Positions 1 to 10,934 of a stretch of DNA of 64,000 bases are shown piece by piece. Positions within the stretch are counted from its first letter, which is position 1. Each line of letters opens with the position of its first letter. Location of the stretch: contig KV919059.1 in assembly GCA_002049455.2 (NCBI GenBank), forward strand, positions 1-64,000, written 5' to 3'. Made by a program: the position numbers and the translations under genes. Under the pieces are notes generated by a model, which was not told the DNA's origin, did no database searches, and saw only the letters and a list, made by a program, of their open reading frames with translations. Origin of the DNA: Porphyra umbilicalis. Taxonomy: Eukaryota > Rhodophyta > Bangiophyceae > Bangiales > Bangiaceae.

Positions 1-1748
1 CGCGGGGGGGGGAGGGTTTGGGGGCGGGGGGGTCGGGCGCGGGAGGGCACCACCGCCCCAGACGGCGACCAGGCGTCCAAATGCGTCGGGGCGCCGCGCC
101 CCGCGCCCCCAGGCGGGGCCCCCGGCGCAGCAGCCGAGCGAGTCCAGGCAGCATTCGCTCCCCTTCCCACCCCCGCCCTCCCCCGTGCCGCCGCCGTGGC
201 CGCCCAGCCACCCCCCGTTGGCGCATCCGCCGCGGCGGCTCCGCGCGGCGGCGGCGGCGACGGCGGCGGCGGCGGCGACGGTGCCCACTACGGCCCGCGC
301 CGTCGACGACCTGCGGCCAAGCCACCAGGTTGCACGGCGGTGACGGCAGCCGCCAGACCGCGGCGCCCCCGCGCGGGCGCGCCAACGATTGCCCCGCCGA
401 CGCAGACAGTGACGCCGCGGCCAGCACGCGCACGGGCAGCATGGCGCCCCCCTCTCCCCCCCCCCCCCCCCCTTCACCGCCCGCCGCGCGCCGCCGACCG
501 CCCTCTCGTCGGCGCCGCCGCCAATGGCGGCGCCCAGCCGCGGACCCACCGGCGCCGCCGGCCCCGGCGCCGCGCCGGCGGCGGCGCCGACGCGATGCCG
601 GTCGCCGGCGGCAGTTGGGGGGGGGGGTGGGGGCACCGCACGCGACTCTGGGTCGTCGGCAGCCGCCGCCGGCGGCAGCGGGGGGGGAGGGGAGGGCGGC
701 AGCGGCGGCGGCGGCGAGGGGAGGGGGGGGGGGCGACGTACCCGCGGCAGCGGGCGCGGTGGCCAGCTGGTACCCGACCGCGCCGCCCGCCGCGCGCGCA
801 TCATTAGCCAATGGCGGCGGCGGTGGCGGTGGCGGTGGCGGCCCGCCGTCGGCCGCCGACGCTGTCGGCAAGCGGCGGCGGGGTGTGCTCGTCGGCGACA
901 GGGGCGGTCGGCGGTCGGGGAGGCCGCCGGTGGCCACGACGGCGGCAGCGTGGGCGGGATGGAGCCGGGCCGCACACGGGCGCGCCCGCCGGCCGCCGAC
1001 GGGCGGCGGTCGGCGGCGGCGGAGCGGCGGCCGACGGGCGTGGCAACGGCGACGCCGACGGGCGGGGCCGACACAACAGCTCACGGCCGCTGCGCCAGTG
1101 GCGGGCGGCGCTCCTCGTCGCCGCCGACGGCGGCGCCTTGCCCAACGCGCTCGCGCCGCCGCCCACGCGGTTGCTGCGGCGCCGCTGACCGCCGCGCGCG
1201 ACGACCGCCACCACAAGCACTGTGGCCGTCGGTCGGCCGCCTCCTCACCACGGCAACACCCGGGCGGCCGCCCCGTCGGCCAACGACCTTGTCACGCCGC
1301 ACGCGACAAACGCCGCCACGGTGGGGGCGGCGGCGGGTGGCCTGCCATCCATGGCGGGCGGGGGGGGGGGGGGGGGGGGTGGAGAAGAGGAGGGTGTACC
1401 ACAACACGACGGGCGCAGGGGGGGCGGCGGGGGGGGGTTTGGGCGCGACGCCGCCCCGCAGCGAGGTGACTCGCGCGGCGGGTACTGTACCGCTGAAAAA
1501 AACGACTTTTTTTTCCATCCGTGGTTCGGATCCGTGTTACCATCGAATCGATCGTATTCCACCCCTGCCGGCTTTGCCGCTGTCCGCGCACCGTGACAGT
1601 CGTCGGCGGGTCGATGCGGGTGCACGGCACCCCGCCCGCGTCGACCGCCTCCGCCATCCCCGACGCAGCGGCAGCGGCGGCGTCTTCGTCGGCTTCCCCT
1701 CCTTCTCCCCCCGCCTCTCCCCCCTTTGCTTCCTTATCACTTCCCCCT
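1..1748. other. GC-rich low-complexity DNA upstream of CCT4
   Basis: This stretch is dominated by CGG/GCC triplets and G or C homopolymers, for example a long G run at about 1361-1379. All frames on both strands stay open for hundreds of bases and give only Ala/Arg/Gly/Pro-rich sequence with no recognisable domain, so I do not call a gene. The last 250 bases are less extreme and include A and T runs at about 1496-1513. They probably hold the CCT4 promoter and 5' UTR. Confidence 0.6.
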
Positions 1749-3455
1749 ATGGCGCAAGCCAATGGCGGCTCGGCGTCCACCGCCGCCGCGGCGCCCGCCA
1801 CGGGCGCGTCGGGGCGCCAGGCGGGCGCGTCGGAAAAGTCCAAGGACGTGCGGCTGAACAACATCACCGCCGCCAAGGCGGTGGCCGACGCGGTGCGTAC
1901 ATCGCTGGGCCCCCGCGGTATGGACAAGATGATGCAAACGGCGTCTGGGGATGTGCTCATCACCAATGACGGGGCGACCATCCTGGCCAAGATGACCGTC
2001 GAGCACCCCGCCGCCAAGATGCTCGTGCAGCTGTCGCAGGCGCAGGATTCGGTGGCGGGCGACGGCACCACGTCGGTGGTGGTGCTGGCCGGCGCGCTGC
2101 TGCAGGTGTGCACGGGGTTGTTGGCCAAGGGGATCCACCCGACGAGCATTTCCGACGCGTTTGCGACGGCCTCCCGCCTGGCCGACGACGTGCTCAAGGG
2201 CATGTCCTTCTCTGTTGAGCTGGAAGATAGGGAAACGCTGATCAAGGCGGCCTCCACGTCCCTCAACTCCAAGGTCGTCAGCCAGTACGCGGGTCTGCTG
2301 GCGCCCATGGCGGTCGACGCTGTCCTCGCCGTTGCCGTACCACGGCCGCCGACGAGCAGCGCAGCAGAGATTGGGGTCAATGGCGTCGGCTCGACGCCCG
2401 GCACGAGCATTGATGGCGACCTGGTCGTCGACCTCAACAACGTGCGGACCGTGAAGAAGCTGGGCGGCACCATTGACGACACGTGCCTCGTGGACGGTCT
2501 GCTGCTGACGCAGCGCGCGGCGACGGGCGGCTCGGCGGGGGTGCGGCGGGTGGCCAACGCGAAAGTGGCGCTCCTGCAGTTTTGCCTCTCTCCCCCCAAG
2601 ACGGACGTGGAGAACAGCGTCGTCGTGCAGGACTATGCGGCGATGGATCGGATCCTCCGGGAGGAGCGGCAATACATCCTGGGGCTGTGCAAGAAGATCA
2701 AGGCGTCTGGCGCCAACGTGTTGCTCATCCAAAAGAGCATCCTCCGTGACGCGGTGACGGAGCTGAGCCTCCACTTCCTGGCCAAGCTCAAGATCATGGT
2801 CGTCACCGACATTGAGCGCGGGGAGGTGGAGTTTGTGTGCAAGTCCCTCGGCTGCCTGCCCGTCGCGTCCATTGACCAGCTCAAGGCGGACAAGCTCGGC
2901 AAGGTCGACCTCGTTGAGGAGATTTCCCTCGGTTCGGACAAGGCCGTGCGGTTGTCGGGGGTGACGCTGCCGGCGGGCGTGCCCCGCACCGTGTCGCTGC
3001 TCGTGCGTGGCTCCAACAACCTGATGCTCGACGAGGCGGAGCGCTCCCTCCACGACGCCCTGTGCGTCGTACGGTCGCTGGTGCACCGCCGGTTCCTCAT
3101 CCCCGGCGGGGGCGCACCAGAAACGCAGGTGTCGGTGGCGCTGGCCAAGGCGTCCAAGGCCATGTCGGGGATGCAGGCCTACTGTGTCAAGGCGTACGCC
3201 GAGGCCCTCGAGGTCGTACCCTTCACCCTGTCGGAGAACGCGGGGTTGAACCCCATTGAGATTGTGACGGAGCTCCGGCGCCGCCACGCGGCGGGCGAGA
3301 CGACGGCGGGGATCAACGTGCGGAAGGGGGCGGTGACCGACATGGCAGAGGAGAATGTGCTCATGCCCCTGCTCGTCATCTCGTCGGCGTTAGGGCTCGC
3401 GACCGAGAGCGTGCGGATGATCCTCAAGATTGACGACATTGTCATGGTGCGGTAA
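1749..3455 (+). CDS. CCT4: T-complex protein 1 subunit delta (CCT4)
   Basis: One subunit of the cytosolic group II chaperonin TRiC/CCT, which folds actin, tubulin and other proteins in an ATP-driven double ring. From the chosen start the protein is 568 residues, close to the roughly 540 usual for the family. Visible signatures are [11 protein letters not shown] (residues 51-61), NDGATIL (73-79), the ATPase motif GDGTTS (104-109), and near the C-terminus GGGAPE, ENAGLNP and AGINVRKG, ending in [10 protein letters not shown]. Long stretches read like animal and fungal CCT4, which separates it from other CCT subunits. The frame is open upstream to 1521, but that part is Ala/Pro/Ser-rich with no family similarity, so the Met at 1749 (G at +4) is preferred; a Met at 1614 is possible. 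A Ser/Gly-rich insertion of about 20 residues precedes the [10 protein letters not shown] block. No intron. A G run follows the stop. Confidence 0.96.
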   Translation: MAQANGGSASTAAAAPATGASGRQAGASEKSKDVRLNNITAAKAVADAVRTSLGPRGMDKMMQTASGDVLITNDGATILAKMTVEHPAAKMLVQLSQAQDSVAGDGTTSVVVLAGALLQVCTGLLAKGIHPTSISDAFATASRLADDVLKGMSFSVELEDRETLIKAASTSLNSKVVSQYAGLLAPMAVDAVLAVAVPRPPTSSAAEIGVNGVGSTPGTSIDGDLVVDLNNVRTVKKLGGTIDDTCLVDGLLLTQRAATGGSAGVRRVANAKVALLQFCLSPPKTDVENSVVVQDYAAMDRILREERQYILGLCKKIKASGANVLLIQKSILRDAVTELSLHFLAKLKIMVVTDIERGEVEFVCKSLGCLPVASIDQLKADKLGKVDLVEEISLGSDKAVRLSGVTLPAGVPRTVSLLVRGSNNLMLDEAERSLHDALCVVRSLVHRRFLIPGGGAPETQVSVALAKASKAMSGMQAYCVKAYAEALEVVPFTLSENAGLNPIEIVTELRRRHAAGETTAGINVRKGAVTDMAEENVLMPLLVISSALGLATESVRMILKIDDIVMVR

Positions 3456-5032
3456 TGGGGGGGGGGGGGGGGGTGAGTGCCGACGTCCATTGTATTGCGC
3501 AGCGCGTGCACGTGTGGGACGTCATCCGAAGCAAACTGCATTGTTCTGTTGTTTGCGCGAGCTCTGCTCACCACCACGCCCGACGGGGCGGCAAGGGGCT
3601 CGACCGCTTTGAGTGCGTGCGCCGGCCCATCAAACCGATTGCTGCGGGTTCCCTCATCCACCGCCAGTCCGCTGGAGAGGGGGCAGTGTGGGACCTCAAC
3701 GGCACTGGTGGACCCTCCGCCTGGGGTCACCCTGCCCGATGGCATGCTCCGCGCGCCATCGTCGAGCACCCCATTTCTGGCGTACATGGCAACGGTCTTC
3801 TGCGCTGAGAACAGCCGCCTGTTCCTGGCCACTCCGTCGGCCTGTGACGGCATCTGCCCGTGGAGTCCATTGCTACGCCTCGGTCGCGGGCGAGTCCCAA
3901 GGCAACGCCTTGGACATCCGAAGCTGGTTGGGTATGGGGTGGTTTGTCCAGCCGAAACGTCTGACCCCCGCCGTGAACGGGCGGCGACACAGGCGGCGGC
4001 AACGGCGACGGCCGCCCGTTGCCTGGTGGGTACGTGACTCCGCACCCGCACCCGCACTCCTGCCAGCGTCGGCACCCGCTCCGACGGAGCGCGGGCGGGG
4101 CAGGTCCACATTATCGGCTGCGGCCTCAAGTCTGTATCACTTTTTCAGTGACCTGAGACCAAAGCCAGCAATGTCGGGACTATGTTGGTAATTTCTCAAT
4201 TGGGCATGCGACGTGGCGCCCTCCCAGAGGTCGCCTAACTGCGAGACCTCAAATGGACGATATACTCAATAGACTTACTCATGAGCAGGCTACTTTCTCG
4301 CCGATAATCATGTGTATCTCACGCCTAAAGGTATATGGCGCGTCGCCTAAGAATGATCGGATCTGAGAAAAGCTCACAGCAAGTCACAGCAAGTCACATC
4401 AAGTTCGGGCGAGGCACTGTAATGCGGGGCCGGTCAATCTCAGCCGCTCGATGCCGATCCTGAGAATCACAGTGTTCACCAGGCCTCGTGCCAGTGTACG
4501 ACACGTAGAGGCACGACAGGAGCGCAGGATCCCCGACATGTGGTTCCCGTATCATACTCGTGCAAGCGAGGAAAAACAGAGAACAACAGACGAAAACTGA
4601 TCCTTTCCGCGCCATCGGTTGTGGGAGGACGCCGGGATGGGGGAGGCCAGTAGGGCACGGGTGAGGCCGGGGAAGCAGGCTGCCCCGATGGAACAGAACC
4701 TGGTCACGGGAAAGCGATGCCCGCGGCTGGGGGAGCGCGCACGTGGCGGGCGCTGCTTTCCACCGCCAGGTGGGCGGAGGCCGCAAGAAATCTCGATGGG
4801 GCAGCGAGCATCGCATTGGGAGGTAATGAGTATGCCGTCGGATTCTAGCGTCGGCGGTAGCGAGCTCCTCGACTTGCTTCTTAATACTGCGGTACTGCCT
4901 TGTATGCCTCACCTCTATCACGCTCTGCGCGTGGACACTCCGCAAGTGCATAGCCATGGCACCACAGGCGCCCATCAGCTGTTTGGAAAAAGATCAGAAA
5001 AGAACGAAGACAAGCAAGCAAACAACACAGCA
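3456..5032. other. Intergenic DNA between convergent genes
   Basis: CCT4 and the gene at 5033-6483 converge here, so both 3' UTRs should lie in this stretch. It starts with a run of G directly after the CCT4 stop. Open frames at 3477-4037 (+) and 3179-4129 (-) overlap each other, and the second also runs antisense into CCT4; neither shows a domain. A 60-bp dispersed repeat lies at 4333-4392. I see no other gene. Confidence 0.5.
4333..4392 (+). repeat. Dispersed 60-bp repeat, copy 1
   Basis: The reverse complement recurs at 18522-18581 with about 58 of 60 positions identical. The unit begins ATATGGCGCGTCGCC and ends in two TCACAGCAA steps, which continue for one more unit just downstream. It may be the end of a mobile element, but no partner terminus was found. 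Confidence 0.75.
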
Positions 5033-6483
5033 TCACAGTGCGACGCCCTTCCGGCAGTGGCGGAAGAAGATATCCAGGGACCGCTTGTGTCCAAAGGACC
5101 ACTGGTTGGCGTCCTTCAGCGTACTCTCAAAAATCCCGACGAGCTCTCCAACGGGGGTGTCTTCATCAATCACGACTGCCCCTGATATGCCCTCCTCCAC
5201 AAGCACCTTCTTGACCAAACCGAGGTAGACAGCGTCGTCCTTGATCGTGTACTGCTTCTGAAACAAGTCGAAGACACCGCTTGGGTTCAGCAGGCCTGCC
5301 GCGTTCACCGCGGGCCGCACGACCGCTGCATCTTGTGCGGTAGCAGACGGCTCTTGGTCGGCGTCAATGGTGTTGACAACGCCGTTGGCCACTAGCCGAC
5401 TACCGGGCGACGCTGTCGGCGCGCGCAGGCGCATGGGGGAGGCCGCCAGCGCCAGCGCCCGCGAGGTTGAGCGGGCTGCCCCATGCGCAGACAGCGCCGT
5501 CTGGATTTTCTTCAGCGGCGTGTCAACGCCAAGCAGGACGTCACGTCCACGACGAGGGCCGCCGTCCGGCAATGCTGGCAAACCACCCGCCTGGTCCGCC
5601 GCCGCCAAAATTTTCGCGCTGGTGGAAGAGTACCCCGCCCCGCGGTAGGCAAAGGCCGCCCGCAGCTTGTCTTTGTTCTTCTCGTGCGTAGCAGCCGTGG
5701 CCTTGCCTCGGCGGCTGGCGATGGCCATGAGGTTGTCCATGTCCACAGCGGCGTAGCCCGGCTCTGCCGAGGCCCCGGCGGCACTTGAGCCCGCTGCTGC
5801 ACCGTCGCGTCCGACTACCAATGGGTGGGCAGTGTGGTACGCCTTGTTGGCGGCCTTCTCTTTGCGGTGGTTGTTGTCCTTTTCCGCATACCGCTTCTGA
5901 GCGGCCTCCCGCGCGCACGTGACGTACTCGTCCGTCATAGTGGCCGCCTTGCCAATCATCACTGAGGCAGACATCACGAAGTTCCGTTTGTGGCGGTAAA
6001 CGACTTTGCCTTTCTGGGTGGCCTGAAAGAGAAAAACATGACGGGGGGCCGGCCATCCACAATCCAGACGTAGGAGAGCCAGAAGAGAATTGGAGAAGTA
6101 CGAAAAAAGATCGCATATTAGAGCAAAGTCAGAAACAGCAACGGGACCCATGGCAGTCCACATGCTCTCCGCTCGTCGTCTCCCGGAATAGAAGGGGCTT
6201 CAACGCTTACCTTTTCGTAGAGCGAGTCGTATTTGATCGTCATGGCCGTGTGCCCCTCCTGGACGCAAAGGTCACAGTGCGGCGTAGGAGGACCACTTGC
6301 TTGAATCTTGCACGACTTGATGTGGCGCGGGGGCGTCTCAAACAGGGGGCTCTCTGGGCTCAACAGGCAAGGACACTCGATGGTGACCATGTCGCAGTTG
6401 CGAGCATCGTGCTTGGCACCGCCCTCCTGCGACTGATAGCCACAAAACTTGCACTTGGCAAGCGCCCGCTGCCGGCTACTCAT
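5033..6483 (-). CDS. Cys/His-rich protein of unknown function, two exons
   Basis: Two exons on the minus strand, 6483-6211 and 6022-5033, joined in phase 0 across a 188-nt GTAAGC...CAG intron, give about 420 residues. The product is not recognised. Exon 1 holds C-x2-C-x10-H-x4-C (C11, C14, H25, C30), then a C-x-C pair at 37-39, and H-C-x2-C-x4-H further on, suggesting two small zinc-binding modules, possibly TRAF-like. Exon 2 starts with a basic, helix-prone stretch rich in Lys, Arg and Glu, passes through a long Ala/Gly/Ser-rich linker, and ends in about 80 well-ordered residues (from VFDLFQKQY to HCRKGVAL) with acidic and hydrophobic alternation. Start: the Met at 6483 opens just before the first Cys pair; an in-frame Met at 6603 would add 40 residues. 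Base composition is less extreme than the flanks, which supports real coding. Function unknown. Confidence 0.72.
6023..6210 (-). other. Spliceosomal intron of the Cys/His-rich gene
   Basis: Donor AAG|GTAAGC and acceptor TTTCTCTTTCAG|GCC with a good polypyrimidine tract. Removing 188 nt joins TACGAAAAG to GCCACCCAG in phase 0, linking the Cys-rich N-terminus to the basic C-terminal part. Confidence 0.75.
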
Positions 6484-6759
6484 GTCGAGAAGCCTTCGGG
6501 TGCCGACGTATCTGCGGGTGCAGAGCCCTCGTGCACAAGACGGCACAGCACAATGACAGAAAACAACCAGGCGGAGCACGACACCCCGACGACGTCGGCA
6601 CACGTCACAACGGCATGCACAACGGCGCCCGCCCGCCTCTCAGAGCCAGCAGGACCACAGGCGAGCACAATAACTCCATACGTGGGCGACGGGGAACCAA
6701 CGGAGGGAAACCCGAAAAAGCGCGCACGTCTGGTTTCGGAGCTCGGTCTCAGTTTCGAA
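6484..6759. other. Upstream region of the Cys/His-rich gene
   Basis: Likely promoter and 5' UTR of the minus-strand gene. It ends at the outer edge of the large inverted repeat. A small stem, CTCGGT/ACCGAG, lies at the boundary (about 6742-6765). No gene seen. Confidence 0.4.
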
Positions 6760-8468
6760 ACCGAGTGCATCCTGCGCGGGACGGTGCCGCCCTTCTGTCA
6801 CCAGTCTCACTGCGAGAGTCTGTAAGCTTCCCATTGCTCTCATTCTCCCTGCTTTTTCCCAGCCGACGGACGCTGACGGGTGCGCCACGACGGCTGATTG
6901 AACTTGGTTCCCGTTCATTTTGGAGGGCCACGAAAAACTCGCCTCTGACTGCGAAAGCTAGCAAGCTGCACCAAGATGCGGATTTCTTTTGAAATAAAAG
7001 GGCCCTTCGGCTTGATTCCTGCCCTCTTTCCTGGAAAGGCAAGCGACCCCCTGACAACCGCGCTTGTGAAACAAGCGTAGAGCTGATCAGGAGGCACTAC
7101 GTGAACAACAGACTGGCCCAACAAGAATGACCGGTTGGCTTCTGGCAGACGGTGTCACACGTGCGCCACGTAGATGGCCCTGTGGGTCACGACTGGCACA
7201 TCCCGTCCAGACGAGTCAGTTGCAGGCCCGATGGCCCCACACCCCACATAAATTGTGTGGTGGTGTGCCAGCGCAACTGATGGCCCACAAAATCAGCCTG
7301 TAAACGTGCTGTCTGACACCACGTCTCCTTGCACCCTCTCAGGGCCGGCATTTGTGCCAGGCAACCCTCTCTGACGGCATTGCAAACCGCCAATTCTGCC
7401 TCATGGCCCCGTGCCATGCGTTGACAGCGCTCCGTGCCCATCCCAGTACCATCCACCATCGTCGTGGCGTCCATTCTCCGAGTACGCGCCACCGTCGAGG
7501 CGCTGTTCGTCCCCCGATCCTTCCTTGTATCATGTTTACCGCTACCCTATTGACTACCATCACCAACACCATGCAGTTCACGTTTGATCGGGTATGCCGA
7601 CCCCTGATCGGACGAACACAGGTATGAGACAAGACAGGAGAGTGTTTTCAATCACGTTTTCATGCACGGCTGCACCAGCAGGGCGGGGGTAGTTGTCGCG
7701 GTCGGTGTCATTGATTCGCATGCGATAGTTGGGAACACGTGCTGACCGCCTCAGGTGCGGCTGCGGCTGTGGCTTTGGCGGTAGGGGCAGAGACGGCCGC
7801 CATGGAGGCGGTCACCATTGAGCACCTGTACAACTGTAGGAACCATGGGAAGGACGGGCGAGGGGGCAGGCTTCCCTCCTTCAGCAGAGGGGAGGGCGAT
7901 TGAGGTCACATAAGCTTCTAATGCTCTCGTTCTTTATTGATTCTATGGGTCATTGGCATATTGATGTGAAGTGAGACGACTACTACGAGCAGTGGGGTTG
8001 CTGTGTGTCCCGTGTCTTTTCCTTGTGCTGGTTTCCCCGCCCTTGTAATATCTTGTAGGACTCCTTACACTTTACTTGCTTTTTTCGCTGATTTTCACAT
8101 CCCGCTCCTGCCGACGCATCCTGGGTCTCGCTCCAACATGTGCGACCTCTACTGCGGTACGCTGACCGCGTATCATACAGGTCTGGGATTGTTTGTAGCT
8201 CCTGTGAGTCTGTAGCATTGACATTCGCATCCCCCATGAACTGCTGTGGCAGGTGCGGCGTCGACAGCAAATAAAGCTGTTGAGTTTTTAGTACAGCAAC
8301 ACATGCTGCGAGTATATTTGGTCATAGGGCGACGCGACTGGTCATGACCCACGTCCAGCGGCAGGCAAACCAAAACAAATAACAGGACAGCGAGATTTCC
8401 ACAGGCTGGGGTGTTTGCTCCCGGCAGGCGCAGATGGCGTCCTCACGGAGGGGGGGGAAGGGACACCC
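6760..8468 (+). repeat. Left arm of large inverted repeat
   Basis: Position p in this arm pairs with 17212-p in the right arm. Open frames are duplicated with opposite orientation at matching positions, for example 7187-7492 (-) with 9720-10025 (+), and 8173-8373 (-) with 8839-9039 (+). Compared stretches differ by only isolated bases. Similarity fades within about 20 bp at the outer edge and just after a G run at the inner edge. No open frame in the arm has a recognisable domain. Confidence 0.93.
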
Positions 8469-8743
8469 CAAAGGAGTGTAGCGCAACTCCCGGAGTCTCT
8501 CCGCCCCCCCCCCGCGCGCCGCAGCGCGGTGCTCTCGTCGCCGCGCCAAGACGCGGCGCGTCCTCCTGCCCGCACCCGCCGAGGCTCCGTGCGCCGCAGC
8601 CCCAGCCGAGTACCCATGCGGCCCCTTCCGGAACGGCACTGTATTGCTCTTCCAAAGCTGCGCGCGGCTCCTCCGCGCTGAAGCCGACACAGCAGCCATT
8701 GCGCACGTAGCAGACGCCACATCAGGCGCGGCAATCCGCGGCC
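8469..8743. other. Spacer of the large inverted repeat
   Basis: About 275 bp of unique, more GC-rich sequence between the arms. Open frames run both ways through it but look like composition artefacts. I see no gene or motif. Confidence 0.6.
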
Positions 8744-10452
8744 GGGCGTCTCTTCCCCGCCTTCCGTGAGGCCGCCATCTGCGCCTGCCGGGAGCAAACA
8801 CCCCAGCCTGTGGAAATCTCGCTGTCCTGTTATTTGTTTTGGTTTGCCTGCCGTTGGACGTGGGTCATGACCAGTCGCGTCGCCCTATGACCAAATATAC
8901 TCGCAGCATGTGTTGCTGTACTAAAAACTCAACAGCTTTATTTGCTGTCGACGCCGCACCTGCCACAGCAGTTCATGGGGGATGCGAATGTCAATGCTAC
9001 AGACTCACAGGAGCTACAAACAATCCCAGACCTGTATGATACGCGGTCAGCGTACCGCAGTAGAGGTCGCACATGTTGGAGCGAGACCCAGGATGCGTCG
9101 GCAGGAGCGGGATGTGAAAATCAGCGAAAAAAGCAAGTAAAGTGTAAGGAGTCCTACAAGATATTACAAGGGCGGGGAAACCAGCACAAGGAAAAGACAC
9201 GGGACACACAGCAACCCCACTGCTCGTAGTAGTCGTCTCACTTCACATCAATATGCCAATGACCCATAGAATCAATAAAGAACGAGAGCATTAGAAGCTT
9301 ATGTGACCTCAATCGCCCTCCCCTCTGCTGAAGGAGGGAAGCCTGCCCCCTCGCCCGTCCTTCCCATGGTTCCTACAGTTGTACAGGTGCTCAATGGTGA
9401 CCGCCTCCATGGCGGCCGTCTCTGCCCCTACCGCCAAAGCCACAGCCGCAGCCGCACCTGAGGCGGTCAGCACGTGTTCCCAACTATCGCATGCGAATCA
9501 ATGACACCGACCGCGACAACTACCCCCGCCCTGCTGGTGCAGCCGTGCATGAAAACGTGATTGAAAACACTCTCCTGTCTTGTCTCATACCTGTGTTCGT
9601 CCGATCAGGGGTCGGCATACCCGATCAAACGTGAACTGCATGGTGTTGGTGATGGTAGTCAATAGGGTAGCGGTAAACATGATACAAGGAAGGATCGGGG
9701 GACGAACAGCGCCTCGACGGTGGCGCGTACTCGGAGAATGGACGCCACGACGATGGTGGATGGTACTGGGATGGGCACGGAGCGCTGTCAACGCATGGCA
9801 CGGGGCCATGAGGCAGAATTGGCGGTTTGCAATGCCGTCAGAGAGGGTTGCCTGGCACAAATGCCGGCCCTGAGAGGGTGCAAGGAGACGTGGTGTCAGA
9901 CAGCACGTTTACAGGCTGATTTTGTGGGCCATCAGTTGCGCTGGCACACCACCACACAATTTATGTGGGGTGTGGGGCCATCGGGCCTGCAACTGACTCG
10001 TCTGGACGGGATGTGCCAGTCGTGACCCACAGGGCCATCTACGTGGCGCACGTGTGACACCGTCTGCCAGAAGCCAACCGGTCATTCTTGTTGGGCCAGT
10101 CTGTTGTTCACGTAGTGCCTCCTGATCAGCTCTACGCTTGTTTCACAAGCGCGGTTGTCAGGGGGTCGCTTGCCTTTCCAGGAAAGAGGGCAGGAATCAA
10201 GCCGAAGGGCCCTTTTATTTCAAAAGAAATCCGCATCTTGGTGCAGCTTGCTAGCTTTCGCAGTCAGAGGCGAGTTTTTCGTGGCCCTCCAAAATGAACG
10301 GGAACCAAGTTCAATCAGCCGTCGTGGCGCACCCGTCAGCGTCCGTCGGCTGGGAAAAAGCAGGGAGAATGAGAGCAATGGGAAGCTTACAGACTCTCGC
10401 AGTGAGACTGGTGACAGAAGGGCGGCACCGTCCCGCACTGGATGCACTCTGT
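8744..10452 (-). repeat. Right arm of large inverted repeat
   Basis: Inverted copy of 6760-8468 with isolated mismatches, for example one base in the CTGCCG(C/T)TGGACGTG stretch. Its outer edge lies about 480 bp upstream of the IS630-type transposase ORF. Confidence 0.93.
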
Positions 10453-10934
10453 TCTGTCTTTGAGGCAGCAACCTGTTGAGCCGCTACCTGTGCCTGCGTT
10501 GTGGAGCTTGGCGGTGGGCGATTGGATAAGGCGGCGTGTGGGGGCGTGCTGTGTGTTTTGTCAACTCGCTCGTACGCATCTTCTGCGAGTACCCCTTAGG
10601 TTCTCCATTTATGCGGGACTGCGTACGTTCGTCATTTGTTGGTCGAATGCGTGGGCAGCGGGGAGGTCTGGGTGTCTGCGCGTCAGACCACCTCAGCCTG
10701 AACCCGCCCGCGGTCGTGCGCATGCACCACGTCATCCCCACTTGACCGCTGTTCTCTCCGGCGGCCGTCTCATTCGGATTTCCTGCTGTCACAGGCTTTG
10801 TACTGACATAGTGGAGAGCGGGCCTCATTGCAGTGACGAGTGTCCTCGTGTCTGGTGGTGGCGGAATTTTGCATGTGCGCGTCTATGCAGTGTTGTAGTG
10901 GACTGCGGGTCCGTCGGGATTTTTAGCCGCCGAC
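10453..10934. other. Upstream region of the transposase gene
   Basis: Unique sequence between the inverted repeat and the transposase start. It probably holds the transposase promoter and possibly the left end of its element, but comparison with the sequence after 12119 showed no convincing terminal inverted repeat. Confidence 0.4.

Noticed and set aside
18-1469. Long open frames (up to 483 codons) on both strands before CCT4
   Set aside because: Sequence is almost only Ala, Arg, Gly and Pro, several frames are open at once, and no domain is visible; this is what stop-poor GC triplet DNA gives by chance.
3179-4129. 316-codon minus-strand frame running into CCT4
   Set aside because: It overlaps CCT4 antisense and a plus-strand frame at 3477-4037; no domain or splice structure supports it.
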